A stretch of 64,000 nucleotides of DNA from Spiroplasma endosymbiont of Dioctria linearis (GCF_964030865.1 NZ_OZ034984.1:744001-808000), one strand, 5' to 3'; shown: positions 18,927-30,339, counted from the stretch's first letter. Notes: a model not told the origin generated them from the letters alone. Numbers and translations are program-made.

Positions 18927-21161
18927 TTATCTATCTCCTCAATATTTTCTAGTTTCTATTTTTAATTTATTAATAATATTTTTATAGCCCTGAATTTCAT
19001 CATATCCTTTTTTACTTGAAATATATTTCTCAAGATTTGTTTTATTTGACATAATATTTTTATCAAATACAGTTTTATTATAATTTAAATCAAATTTTGT
19101 ACTACTCAGTTTTTTACCTAATTTAAGAGTTTGTGCTATATTTTTATATAGAAATTCTTCTGAAAAATAATTTTTATCAATTAAATAATTAATTTTATTA
19201 ACATTATTTGTTCCTACAGCTAATTGTAAAAGTCTAGTTGAAGGCATAAATTTAAAGTCCTCATCAGAATTAATATCTGCAATTTCAGTTATTTTTTGCT
19301 TATCTTTTTGTGTATCATATTGTGGATAAGTAAATAAGGTATCCCCAGAGACATAACTTATATCTATAAAACTATAATCATTAAAATCAGATGATCAAGC
19401 AGAATGACCCTCTTCTCATCCATTTAATATATATTTCATATAATGTGGCTCACCTTGCTTATAAAGTGAAGATTGTATATAACCTAATATTCCAGGTTCT
19501 GCTCTTGTTAAACTAAAAGTACTATCTGAATCTAAAAAGTATTCACCACTTTTTAAATTATTCTTGTTTCTAAAATTTTTAAAATTATTATAGTTTTTGT
19601 TTTTCTCATTATAAATATCTAGTAAATGAGTCCAAGCATAATCAATATGATCATAACTTTCAATATTTTTATAATCAATATCTCTTTCTCAATCTGAAAA
19701 AGCCATTCCTAAATAATCTTTATTTGGGTCAACTTTTTTTAATCATTCATTAGTTTTTATAACTTCACCAGAATTTATTTCATCTAAATAATAATATAAT
19801 TTTATTTCATTAGCTCATTTTGGTTTTTTATTATCTACGTGCTTTTTAAATTCCTTAAATCATCAATTCATGAAACCTTGTCCTACACTATAATTTAAAG
19901 AACCATTAACATAAAAATATTTCTCTTCTTTTTCATTATAAATATTAAGAGTTTTATTATCTGTAGTTCAACCAGATTTTGTTGAGTTAACAAAACCATG
20001 TTTCATTCCAGCATCAGCTAAAAGATTTAAATATGTATCAAAAGTTGCTCAATCACTTTCATCAATATAAAGATCATCTTGAATATCCTCAATAGTAATA
20101 AATTCTTCTTTAGAACTAATTGTATCAAAATTTCCTTTATATCTTCACGGAGTGAAGTTTAAAGATTTTCTCCTTACTTTTCAAAGATTATGAAACTCTC
20201 TTTCATCATCTCAATTAGTATTTCAACTATCATCAATTCTTAATTGAAAAGAATCCATTCCAAGTTCTGCAAGTGATTCATACTCATTTTTTCAATATTT
20301 ATTTCAATTAAAATCAAGATATTCATCAAAAGATAATTTATCTTGGATTCCTACTGGAACTCATTTGTTTTCATTCTCTTTAAAAACACTATTATAATAA
20401 GCAGAGGTTCATTCAGGAAAATAAAAAATATTATAATCTGCTTCCTTATAATCATCATAATTTATGTCAAATAAATTTAGAGTTATTTGATTATTAATAG
20501 AGAAATCTTTTTCAGTTTCTTTTTTACCAGTAATTTTGAAATTAAGTTTTTCAACTGCTTTATTTTTAATTTCATTTGATTTTACAGAAACATTTATTAT
20601 ATAAACTTTATTTTCATAAACATTATTTAAAGCTTTTCTATTATTAATTTTTTCAGGAACAAGTAACGCTTGTTGAATACCAAATGGATTTTTCATACCA
20701 TTAGTTAATTTATAATCACTAGCATAAATAAATTCATTAAATCCAAATTCTACTTCAAAATCTTGTTCATTTATTTTTTCTTCTAATTCAACTTCTATTG
20801 AGTCAAATTTTTCATTAGCCACTACAACTATTTGTGCAGTATTAAAATCATTTTCTCAAATGTCTATTGAATGCTCATTATTTAAATAATTATATTTTTC
20901 TATATCTCCATAAAATTCAGCATTTTCCAATGAATTGCTTTCTTCGCTTGGGATATACAAAGCATAATTTTCATAAGCATCTGTAGAAAAAGCATGTAGC
21001 TTTTCTTTGCCCTTAAAATTTTCTTTCATTTCATTTGTTAACTTGAAATCCAAATAGACGCTTCTTTCTAAACTAGATTTATTTATAAATATTACTAGTG
21101 AAAAAATTATTAAAATGAATTGTAAACAAAGAGTTGAAATAAGTAGAATTTTTTTTGTCAT
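18927..21161 (-). CDS. membrane-anchored GH123-like glycosidase
   Basis: 744 residues. An N-terminal signal anchor (about 4-26, ILLISTLCLQFILIIFSLVIF) places the rest outside. An N-terminal beta-type region to about 250 is followed by a TIM-barrel-like part with YYYLDEINSG around residue 456; D460-E461 fit the catalytic Asp-Glu pair of GH123. A C-terminal block, HSAWSSDFNDYSF then SGDTLFTYPQYD, resembles the DUF4091 region of GH123 enzymes. Known members release beta-N-acetylgalactosamine from glycosphingolipid-type glycans. About 18 or more Trp, largely TGA, hide it in the standard code. Substrate is inferred from family. Confidence 0.75.
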
Positions 21162-21177
21162 AGTACCCCTTTATATT

Positions 21178-21894
21178 TTAATTCTCAACATTATGATAAA
21201 TATCTTGAACATCTTCTAACTGATTTAATTTTTCAATTAATTTTTCAAAATTAATTTTTATTGCACCATCTGTTATTGTAATCATTTCATCTGCTAACAT
21301 TGTAGTTTCTGCAATATTATAATTATTAATACCAGCAGAATCTAAAGTTTTTTTAACTTGATTAAATGAATTAAAAGGTGCATAAATTACTGTCATATTT
21401 TCTTCTTCTACAACATCATTTACTTCACAATCTGTTTCCATTAATAATTCTAATGTTTGTTCAACATTTTTCTGATCAAATGCAAAAATGCTTACCGCTT
21501 GAAATGAGTGAGATACAGCTCCACTGTTGGCAATCTTACCACCATTTTTATTAAACGCATCTCTTATTTCAGCAATAGCTCTATTAACATTATTTGTTAG
21601 TGAATCAACAATTATCATCGAGTTTCCTGGGCCATAACCCTCATATCTATTTGAAGTATAATTATCTGCATCTCCACCTTCAGCCTTTTTAATTGCTCTT
21701 TGAATTACATCAGCTGGAACTTGTTTTGACTTTGCTTTATCAATAGCGCTTCTAAGTGCTAAATTTGAATCTGGATCTTTGCTGCCAGCTTTTGCAGCCA
21801 TATAAATTTCTTTTGAAGCTCTACCATAAATTGCTGATTTCATAGCAGCTGTTTTTTCCATACTTGCTTTTCTAACTTCATGTGCTCTTCCCAT
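21178..21894 (-). CDS. yebC: YebC/PmpR family translation or transcription regulator
   Basis: 238 residues. It starts MGRAHEVRKASMEKTAAMKS and has the family's EGYGPGNSMIIVDSLTNNVNR and GAVSHSFQ blocks. YebC-family proteins were described as DNA-binding regulators and, more recently, some as factors for translating proline stretches; which applies here is unknown. ATG 21894 with AAAGGAG is preferred over the ATG at 21912. It lies 16 bases upstream of the GH123-like gene, and the two may share a transcript. Confidence 0.92.
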   Translation of the reverse strand: MGRAHEVRKASMEKTAAMKSAIYGRASKEIYMAAKAGSKDPDSNLALRSAIDKAKSKQVPADVIQRAIKKAEGGDADNYTSNRYEGYGPGNSMIIVDSLTNNVNRAIAEIRDAFNKNGGKIANSGAVSHSFQAVSIFAFDQKNVEQTLELLMETDCEVNDVVEEENMTVIYAPFNSFNQVKKTLDSAGINNYNIAETTMLADEMITITDGAIKINFEKLIEKLNQLEDVQDIYHNVEN

Positions 21895-22044
21895 ATTAAA
21901 ACTCCTTTGCATTTGAAAACTTTACTATAAAATTTTACACTAAAATTTTTATTTATTTAGGAAAAGCGTTACATTTATTTTTTATAATTAGGTTTATATT
22001 AGAATCTTCTTAATTCAATTTAATTACATAATTTAAATTAATTA

Positions 22045-22075
22045 AAAAAAGTTACAGATATGTAACTTTTCTATT
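22045..22075 (-). terminator. terminator-like hairpin downstream of the GH85 operon
   Basis: AAAAGTTACATATCTGTAACTTTT (minus strand) is a near-perfect stem with a following T-run, between the GH85 stop and yebC. Confidence 0.7.
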
Positions 22076-22089
22076 ATAAATATTTAATT

Positions 22090-24879
22090 TTAATAATTAT
22101 ACTTTGTACTTATTTTGGAATAAAATATATCTCCAACTATACCATTATTATAAATAGGTTGTATTCCTAAATATATATAATTTTCTGAGTTTTCATTAAG
22201 TTCTCTAATATAGTGACTATTTAAATTATTTTGACCTTGATAATATCATTTTCTACCATCGATTGAGTAATAAATTTGAAAATAACTTGCACTTGAGTTA
22301 TTTGTCTCTCAATTAAATCTAATATTTATATTATTATCATTTTTTTCTCTTTTAATAATATATTCACTATTTATTTTTGATACTATTGTTTCTTGATTGG
22401 AATCAATCTCATGCTTATTAATCTCAAATCCTCCAACAGAAAAAATAAAATTATTATTATTCTGTGGATTAATTTTTAATCCAAGTTTAGCAATTCTATT
22501 ATCTTTATTTATTCCTTGAGCAGACGATAAATCAGCACTAATTTTATATCATCCATCCTTATTTTTCTCTTCAATGATTGTATCAATACTTTTAGGTCCT
22601 TCATTTAATTTTGAGTCCGTATATGTTATTTGAGTATTATTTAAAATATCTTCTAATTGTAAATTTGAAGACTTACCTATTTTATCTTCATCACTTGTCT
22701 TTATATAAAAACTTACCTTATAATTACTTTTACTCAAATTAGTTCCCATTAAATTTCAAAAATAATCATTTTTTGATCATATGCCAGGTATAACTCTTCC
22801 ATCGTTATTAAAGTCATAACCCATTCCTATTGATATAGAGTTACCCTTCATATAAGGATTGTAATAATCATAATATGGTGCTAACTGACCATTTTTATTT
22901 ATTTGACTTACAAATTTTTCTCCATCATTTGTTTTTATTGAGTTTGTATTTGGGTTTATTATTGAACTTCAAAAATCCCATTGGTAAGTAGGATTTGAAT
23001 CTGCAATTCTGGAGTTAGTTCATGGATTAATTTTGTCATAAATAATCTCATTATTACTATCTCTATTTATAAAATATATTCCTGATCCTGTTGAAAAATA
23101 GGTTTTCATAGATGGATCATTTTCAATTTCTTCAGGTTGCTTATCAGAAAACTCACTATAGTTATTATCAATAATTCTATCCGCAACTATTGTTTTTTCT
23201 AAAAAACTATTACCTATTCCATAACTCTTATTGTACTTACCATTATTATTTAAAATAAAGTTATTTTTATAAGCTTCATTTCAATTTTTTTCCTCTGAAT
23301 TAAAAAAATCATATTTAATTCTTGGATCAGACATATAAATAGCTTCGATATTTTGTTGTCCCTGTCCAATCATCATATCGTATCCTTCAGCATCATTTTC
23401 TAAATAACCATTTTTACCAGTCATTTGATAAGTGGAATAGAGATTTGATATTTCTTGTTGCATTATTAAATATTTATATAGATTCTTTTCTTTCCAGATA
23501 TTTTTTGCTTTTAAAAAGTTTTTAAAGGACTTTGAATATTCATTTGCTCCACCAGATCCAAATATTGAAAAAGAATTATTAGGTTCATTATCATATTCAT
23601 TTAAATTATTTTTATTAAATATTTGATTTCTATAATCATAGGCACCAACACTAGGGATAGTAATACTTTCATTTAATAATGTATAAGCATTTTTTCTAGC
23701 TTCATTATTACCATTATGTTCTGAACTTATATATTCATTAAGATTAGGAGTTGAAATACCAAAATCTAGTTGTATAGAACTAGCACTTCTAGAGGCATCA
23801 ACTGTCTTTTTAGAATTTGGTCGTGATGAAACTTTATCATATTCTAAACTTCCATCATTTGTATAATAAACAATTGATAATCTTCTTCCGATTTTATCTT
23901 CTATTTTTTTTGCTTCCCTATTAAACTGCTCCATTATTTTATTTATCTCTGAATTTTTAATAACATACCCGTCACCTTGAGATCCATTTGCCTCATTATT
24001 TATCATTCAACCATCAAAATTGAATTTTATACATTGTTGAATTAAAATGTCCACCATTTTATAATTGCCATTTAAATCAATCTCTAAAATACTTTTTAGA
24101 GATTCTCTAGTTAAATCTTCTCAACCAGACATATATCAAAGACCTAATACTGGAACACCATTTTTGTGCATATATTCACTATAATCTGCAAATGATGGAG
24201 TTAATCAACCTTTATTTGTTATTGCTGGTCAAGTATACATTTGATGCATATAACTTAAATTTGTTAGGTTACCACCAAATGGATTTTTTGTTCCTAAAAT
24301 AGAACTTGATGAACTTGAAGGAGCATGAAACATATTGAAAAAACTACTTTTTTGTTGATTTTTTACAGTGCTTTTTGCAACATAATTTCTTGCTCTTAGC
24401 TTTTCTTTTGATATATTATATTTTAAATCCATATCTTTACCATCATTTCAAGTGGGAAGTGAATTAATATAATTAAATTTTCTAGATCTAGATTGAATTC
24501 CAAAATCTAATCATTTATTTCCATTTGGTCTATATGATTTTATTATTGGTGAACCTGTAGCTCCTTGTTTTTTTATAAAATTTGCTCCTTTATATGATGT
24601 AGCATAATTGTCATAGTCAAAAATTTTATCAACTACACCATTTGAGGAATCAGTTTTTTTTAAAAGTGAATCATTAAAAGCAATTCCACTTTTATCAAAT
24701 TGATCATAAAATCAATTATAACCATCTCCATCTTCTGTTTCTCCTGTACTTCAATTAAAATCAGGTAATCCTTCAATATAATTTCTTGTTGTTATATCTC
24801 CGATATTACAAGATACAGCACTTAAAGAAGCTCCTGAAATAATAAAGCCTACTAATAATAATTCAATTATTTTTTTCAT
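22090..24879 (-). CDS. GH85 endo-beta-N-acetylglucosaminidase, surface lipoprotein
   Basis: 929 residues. The signal peptide has its lipobox at SAVSC (Cys24), so the enzyme is lipid-anchored outside. The GH85 barrel is recognisable: MHQMYTWPAITNKGW near 211, GVPVLGLWYMSGWEDLT near 241, and the catalytic FDGWMINNE near 288, with N294 and E296 matching the N-x-E pair used in substrate-assisted catalysis. GH85 cuts the chitobiose core of N-glycans. The C-terminal 250 residues look like carbohydrate-binding and fibronectin-III-like modules (FNWETNNSSASYFQIYYSIDGRKWYY). It overlaps the upstream permease by 13 bases. Many TGA tryptophans. Confidence 0.88.
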
Positions 24880-25811
24880 ATTTTTTTATACCCTCCTTGC
24901 TTAATATTAATAAGCAGTGTAAAAAAAGAAATTCATAGCAAGGACATAACATAAGTAATTGGCAATATTATATTTGCTTTATTCGTTAAAAATGTAAATG
25001 GAATTTCTAATTTTGGATTTACTATTGTTTGTAATATATTAATTTTATACATTGTTATGTTAGTAATTGAAGATAAAAATAATCATTGAAAGGATTTTAT
25101 CGGCATCAAGTATCCAAATAAGTTTAATACAATAACTGCTCTATTATTCGTTATTAAATTTATATCAATTAAGCAATCTCCTAGTAATAAAAATACTATT
25201 ATTATTATTAAATTTATTGATTGAATAATAACTAAATTTTTAAACAGCATTGACATTAAATAACAAATGGCAAGTAGACATAACATATATAAGAATGAAG
25301 TAATTAACGAATTCAAAATACAAAAAAATAAATTAAAGTATTCTCATACATTATTATTAATGAAAAATATTTTTTGCATTGAAAAAAATAGATATTGAAA
25401 ATTTTTAAAATACAAAAAGCTATCTATAATATTTACAATAATTAAACAAAAAAATAAAGATAGAAAAGTTATTAATAAGGTACAAATTAATATTGAGAAA
25501 TATATTTTGAACTTATTTATCGCAAATATTTTAGCTTGTTTAACAAGAATACTTTGCTCTCAATTTGAAATCAATAAGGAGAAAGTAAATAAAGAAAAAG
25601 TAAAAGGTATTATAAATAAATTAAAAATCTGTCCACTACTTTCAGCATAGTCTTTATTACCAAAAGATGTTTTAATTAAGTATGCACTAATAAATATAAA
25701 AGTTGGTATTAATATTGCTAATACATATACTTTAAAGTTTTTAAATATAGTTTTAAAAACATAATTAAAAGTTGACCGAAATGATATATTGGATTTTAAA
25801 GAATTAAACAT
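24867..25811 (-). CDS. ABC-2-type transporter permease (second copy)
   Basis: 314 residues with about six membrane segments, starting with a short cytoplasmic leader (MFNSLKSNISFRSTFNYVFK) and a helix VYVLAILIPTFIFISAYLI. The arrangement, a large loop after the first helix then a cluster of helices, is that of ABC-2 permeases, mostly exporters. It ends NIKQGGYKKIWKK and overlaps the GH85 start by 13 bases, so GH85 is probably translated by coupling. What is transported is not known. Confidence 0.75.
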
Positions 25812-25818
25812 ATTTTAC

Positions 25819-26675
25819 CTACTTTCATTTAAATAATTTAATTGATAGATACGTTAAGATTGATACTAAAATAATTGAAATGACTACTAAAACATATATA
25901 TTAGTAATAAATGTGTAACTATGATCATCAGAAATAATTTGTTTTATTCCACCTCTAAAATCAACAAAGGTAAATGAAGCTGTAATTAGTAAAATTCAAA
26001 CCATATACTTTGTTATTGACATATAACCTAAGAAAGTTATAAATCAACTCCTAGTAGAAATAAACGAAGGTATAATAACATCAGACATAATTAAATAGAA
26101 AATAATAATTAAAATTGGAACTACTGCTTGAATATTTTTTGAATTAAATAGATTCATAATTATAACACAAGAAGAAAAAACAGTTATTTGAATTAAAATT
26201 GAGACAAAAATAAATCAAACCCAATTTCATCAAAATAGGTTTCCTAAATAATTAAAACTTATTTTAAACTGAACTTTAGAAATTAAATAGACAATTAATA
26301 TATTTAAAAGCTCTGCAGCAAAAGTAAAACATGTAGAACAAATTATAATCGATAAAATAATATCATATGGCTTAGTGCCTATAAATTTAAGTCTTTTAAT
26401 TAAAGACGTATCCTTTCACGAAAACAGCATACTAGAGAAATAAGCTCCAGTAACAAAAGAAGGAATCAGAAATAAAGAAGTCATTTGAGGTGGTAGTAAC
26501 TCAAATGTATTTGAATAATTTGTATAGCCTATAAAACAAATAATAGTAATTATTAATGAAGAAGCAGATATTATTATTCAAGCTCTTTCATTTCTTAAGC
26601 TTAATGATGTTATTATTGATATTGTTTTTTTGAAATTACTAACTCCTATTTTAAAATTACTATTATTTCTCATCA
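25819..26675 (-). CDS. ABC-2-type transporter permease (first copy); start requires a -1 frameshift or is broken
   Basis: About 285 residues with six membrane segments (RAWIIISASSLIITIICFIGY, LFLIPSFVTGAYFSSMLF and so on), ending SILTYLSIKLFKWK. The long frame has no ATG, GTG or TTG before its first helix. A good start, ATG 26675 with GAGGAAATTG upstream and overlapping the ATPase stop, reads MMRNNSNFKIGVVISKK in another frame and hits a stop 20 codons in. Slipping back one base at the A7 run (26624-26630) joins the two frames exactly. Programmed slippage, a contingency switch or a disrupted gene all remain possible. Confidence 0.65.
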
Positions 26676-27379
26676 TCAATTTCCTCATAATATTTTTCTA
26701 AAAAATATCTAATTGATCCATACTCTTTAATAATTTTTTTTACACTTTCATCCCTATAAATTTCACCTTTATTTAAAACTATTATCCTATTACATATTTT
26801 TTCAATTTCTTCAGGTATATGAGATATTACTATTAAAGTAATATCTTCTTTTTTTCTTAAATTATCAAAAAAATTAACTAGTTTGATTTGCATTTTTAAG
26901 TCAAGTCCTGTTATTAATTCATCTAAAATTAATATTTTTGGTTTTTTAATTATTGATATCATAGAGTTAAAGCGTTGTTGTTGACCACCAGATAAGTCAC
27001 TTAATCGTTTAGTTAAAATATCTTCAACCTCAAATATATTAATTAACTCTTTTATATATTCGTCTTTATTTCATTTTTTTGAAATTAACAAATTAAGTAA
27101 ATCTACCCCTCTTGTATTAAATGGTCAGTCTCCTTTTTGGAATTGTATTCCAATACTCTCTTTAATTTTATTATCAATTTCTTTATTTTCACTTATAAAA
27201 TTTACTTTACCTTCTGTTGGTTCACTTATTCCAGATATTATTTCTATAAGAGTAGTTTTACCACTACCATTTGCTCCTAAAATACCAATTGCCTCTCCCT
27301 TTGCAATTTCAAAATTTAGGTTTTTTAAAACTCATTTATTTTTTTCGAATTTTTTTGATAAATTTTCTATTTTAATCAT
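26663..27379 (-). CDS. ABC transporter ATP-binding protein
   Basis: 238 residues. Walker A is GILGANGSGKTT near residue 34, the signature is LSGGQQQRF near 130, Walker B is KILILDELITGLD (Leu replaces the usual Pro after DE), and the H-loop is VISHIPEE. AGAGGT precedes the ATG. It should pair with the two ABC-2 permeases that follow with overlaps. ABC-2 systems of this kind usually export peptides, lipids or polysaccharides, so import of glycans cannot be assumed. Confidence 0.92.
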
Positions 27380-27389
27380 TTTTATACCT

Positions 27390-28718
27390 CTAACTCATTT
27401 CACTATTTGCAAAAAGCAATAAGTTTCATGTTCTTTGTGTAAAATCCTTAAGCTGAGTATTAAATTCTATTCAAGGATTAAACGGTAGTTTCTCTCTATT
27501 GGAGTAGTTATTTGAAGTTTCTTCAATTTTATCAACAATAACTTTATCCTCATTTCCTTCTTCTGCTTTAATAAATTCAACTCAGTTATTTTGATCATAG
27601 CTAATATAAATGTATCTATTATCTGATTTTCCTAAATCAAATAAAAAGATTCTTAAATCATAAAATGAGTTATATTTATAGGCATAGTAAAGTAAAGACC
27701 CCGGACTATCTTGTCTGTATTCTTTTCCCTTATTATTAAAAACATTATCTATTCCTTCTAATGGTGCTGCTTTTTTTTGATACATTTCAGATTTCGGATC
27801 AATGAAATTAATATAATTTAAGGCAATCTCTGTATATATTTTTATTAAATTACTTGCAATATAACACTGTAAATTTTCATTATTAGAATAATATTGATTT
27901 CAATCTCACAGTTTGAATTGAATAAAACTATCCACTTTATTATCCTGGATACTAATATTTAATTCTTTTCTTCTATAATATGGATCAAATACATTTAAAG
28001 TTTCTTCTTCACCATTATTATTATTCTTTTTTGCAAGAAAATTTAATTTAACTACCTGACCAATATCATTTTCATTAACTTCCTCATTTGTTTTAAAAAA
28101 AATATTATCAGTATTATTTAAATTTACTAAGTTAAAATACTCATTTCCTGATTCATCTATAAAAGAATCTTCCTGATTTATATTAACTATATCTAATATT
28201 TTTTTATCACTTATTGAACTTTGATTAACATATAATTTAAATCCATTTTCCTCTAAAGCACTAAAGTTAGATATTTCATATCTTTCAACTTCATGCAAGG
28301 GAGATGCAGATGGACTATTATGTCCCATTACTTGTAAACCTAAATAAATTGCATCAACACGTTTACTTTTTATTCTTATTGGTTTTTTTTGCATTAAGTC
28401 AACACTAATTTCATCAACATTACCATTTTTAATTCTCTTTGCTTCATTTTCAAGCTCAACTTTATATTTTCAATCATAAGCAGCTGAGTAAGTTTGAGAA
28501 GAGTTTACAAGATTTTCTCAACTTGACCTATATTTTGGTTCTAAAGGAATATCTTTAAAATTTAATAAATTATCAAGGGCACCTGATCTACCCTCTTCTT
28601 TATTTTTAATTGTAGTGGTAATCAAAAATAAGGAAGAATATAATGGTAATACTGTTAATGCTGAGATTGCAAATATTAAAAAAATTTTGTTTTTAAAATT
28701 AATGATTCCCGATTTCAT
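27390..28718 (-). CDS. membrane-anchored extracellular protein, first gene of the GH85 operon
   Basis: 442 residues. A Lys-rich N-terminus and a single helix (about 11-38, IFLIFAISALTVLPLYSSLFLITTTI) form a signal anchor; no lipobox Cys. The rest is polar and Asn/Glu-rich with a mixed-strand look (VDAIYLGLQVMGHNSPSASP, GFKLYVNQSS). I recognise no family. ATG 28718 with AGAGGTT is chosen over a TTG at 28757, which falls inside the promoter. It lies 11 bases before the ABC ATPase. It could bind substrate for the glycosidase or transporter; that is a guess from context only. Confidence 0.75.
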
Positions 28719-28746
28719 TTTTTTAACCTCTTTTATAACTTTTAAA

Positions 28747-28774
28747 ATTATAGACAAAAAAAAAAAAAAAACAA
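28747..28774 (-). promoter_or_regulatory. predicted promoter of the GH85-ABC operon with a T16 spacer tract
   Basis: On the minus strand: TTGTTT (-35), a 16-base spacer made of T13 plus GTC, then a perfect TATAAT (-10). The full homopolymer, 16 T on this strand, spans 28756-28771. A transcript would start near 28740 and leave a 21-base leader with AGAGGTT before the ATG. Changes in the tract length would change the -35/-10 spacing. Confidence 0.6.
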
Positions 28775-28849
28775 TTCCCTATAACAGTGTTTTTTATAAC
28801 CGCATAATTTTAGCTACTTATAATTTTATTTAATAACTCTTTTAAATAT

Positions 28850-28886
28850 TAAAAAAGAAAACTCAAAATAAAGTTTTCTTTTTCAA
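28850..28886. terminator. terminator downstream of the deoxynucleoside kinase unit
   Basis: AAAAAGAAAACT pairs with AGTTTTCTTTTT across a 7-10 base loop; about 90 bases past the kinase stop on the minus strand. Confidence 0.7.
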
Positions 28887-28971
28887 TTTATATAGAATAT
28901 TTAGAAAGTCCTTTAATAAAAATGTTTATTTTTATTAAATACAACCATTATATTCGAAGATTATACAAGTT

Positions 28972-29589
28972 TTACTTTACTAATTTTGGATCTATAGAAT
29001 AAATTTTTTTCATAATAAAGTCCATTTTCGTTTCTAAATTGTCTGTTTCCGCATCTACTACCAAAAAATCAAACATATGTTTTCTTCTTTCAAAGAAATC
29101 ATCATATTTTTTATTTAATGTTTCTCAATATTGTCTTGGAGTATTAAGTTCTTGACTTCTTCCTCTCTCTTTAATTCTTTGGATTGCTTTGTTGGTTGAC
29201 ACTTTTAAATAAATTACCAAATCAAATGTTGCTCTATGCGCTAAATTTGGAATAACAACATGCTCATAAAAATCAGTGTAAGTTTTATAATCAACATCAT
29301 TCATTGTTTTTAATTCATGATTAACTGCAACAAAAATTGGGTCTTCCAAAATTGTTCTATCAAAAATTACATTTTCCAAAGATTTTGCTGCAATTATTTG
29401 TTGGCTTCTTGCAGTAAGCATATATATTTGCATTTTAAATACATTAGCCTCCATATTTTTATAATAATCATCAAAGTATGGATTATTATCAATTGGTTCT
29501 GGAAATATTTCATAACCTAGTCTTTTTGAAATCTCTTCACTAATAGTTGATTTACCTGCACCAACTGTTCCAAAAATAGCTATTCTCAT
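28972..29589 (-). CDS. dgk: deoxynucleoside kinase (dAK/dGK type)
   Basis: 205 residues. P-loop GTVGAGKST at residue 7, the EPID substrate motif, the FDRTILEDPIF block (DRS-like) and the lid RIKERGRSQE. It phosphorylates purine deoxynucleosides in the nucleotide salvage on which mollicutes depend. It starts at the base next to the rluB stop (TAAATG). Exact nucleoside preference cannot be read from the sequence. Confidence 0.9.
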
Positions 29590-30339
29590 TTATTTACCTC
29601 TCTTAACTTTCAATGAATTATAAATTCCATAAAACTGCTTAATTTCATGTGACTTTAGTTCTCTAAATTTACCAATTGGTAAATCATCAATTGTCAAAAA
29701 CTCTATTTGAGTTCTTTTTAATTTTCTCAAATAAATATCTGCTGCAACTAGCATTTTTTTTACGTGATGTTTTCTTCCCTCTGCAATTGTTAATTCAATA
29801 ACAGATTCATCATACTCTTCATCATACTTAAGTAATCTTGCTTGAATTGCTTTTGTTTTGTAATCATCATCAATAATTACACCTTCTACAAGTTTTTTAA
29901 TTTGATATTTATGAACTTTTCCTTTACATAATGCTTGATATGTTTTTCTAAATTCATATTTTGGATGCATTACAAAGTTTGCAAATTCTCCATCATTTGT
30001 CATAATTAAAGCTCCTGATACATCATAGTCAAGTCTTCCTACTGGATATACTCTTAATTTTGAGTCTTTAAAAAATTCTGCTACAGTTTTTCTATCTTTT
30101 GGATCATGCATTGTTGTTAATACTAATCTAGGTTTGTTAAACAAATAATAAACCTTTTCTTTATTTTCATCCAGGTTTTTATTATTAATATCAATTTTTA
30201 CATTTGTATCAAATTTTGAACCCATTTCTCTAATAACAGTTCCATTAACTTTTACTCTACCTTGTTCAATTAATCTCTCTGCTTGTCTTCTTGAACAATA
30301 ACCTCTAGTGGCTATTATTTTTTGTAATCTTTCTTCCAT
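29590..30339 (-). CDS. rluB: 23S rRNA pseudouridine synthase RluB
   Basis: 249 residues. An S4 RNA-binding domain (ERLQKIIATRGYCSRRQAERLIEQ) precedes the catalytic domain with the family motif GRLDYDVSGALIMTNDG, whose Asp is the nucleophile, and AEGRKHHVKKML. It makes pseudouridine in 23S rRNA. It overlaps scpB by one base. The order scpA-scpB-rluB is widespread in Firmicutes. Confidence 0.93.
   Translation of the reverse strand: MEERLQKIIATRGYCSRRQAERLIEQGRVKVNGTVIREMGSKFDTNVKIDINNKNLDENKEKVYYLFNKPRLVLTTMHDPKDRKTVAEFFKDSKLRVYPVGRLDYDVSGALIMTNDGEFANFVMHPKYEFRKTYQALCKGKVHKYQIKKLVEGVIIDDDYKTKAIQARLLKYDEEYDESVIELTIAEGRKHHVKKMLVAADIYLRKLKRTQIEFLTIDDLPIGKFRELKSHEIKQFYGIYNSLKVKRGK

Noticed and set aside
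26663-27379. Reading the ABC genes with GH85 as a sugar importer of the carbohydrate-uptake type
   Set aside because: The permeases have the ABC-2 layout and there is no EAA-loop motif of importers, so import is not claimed.
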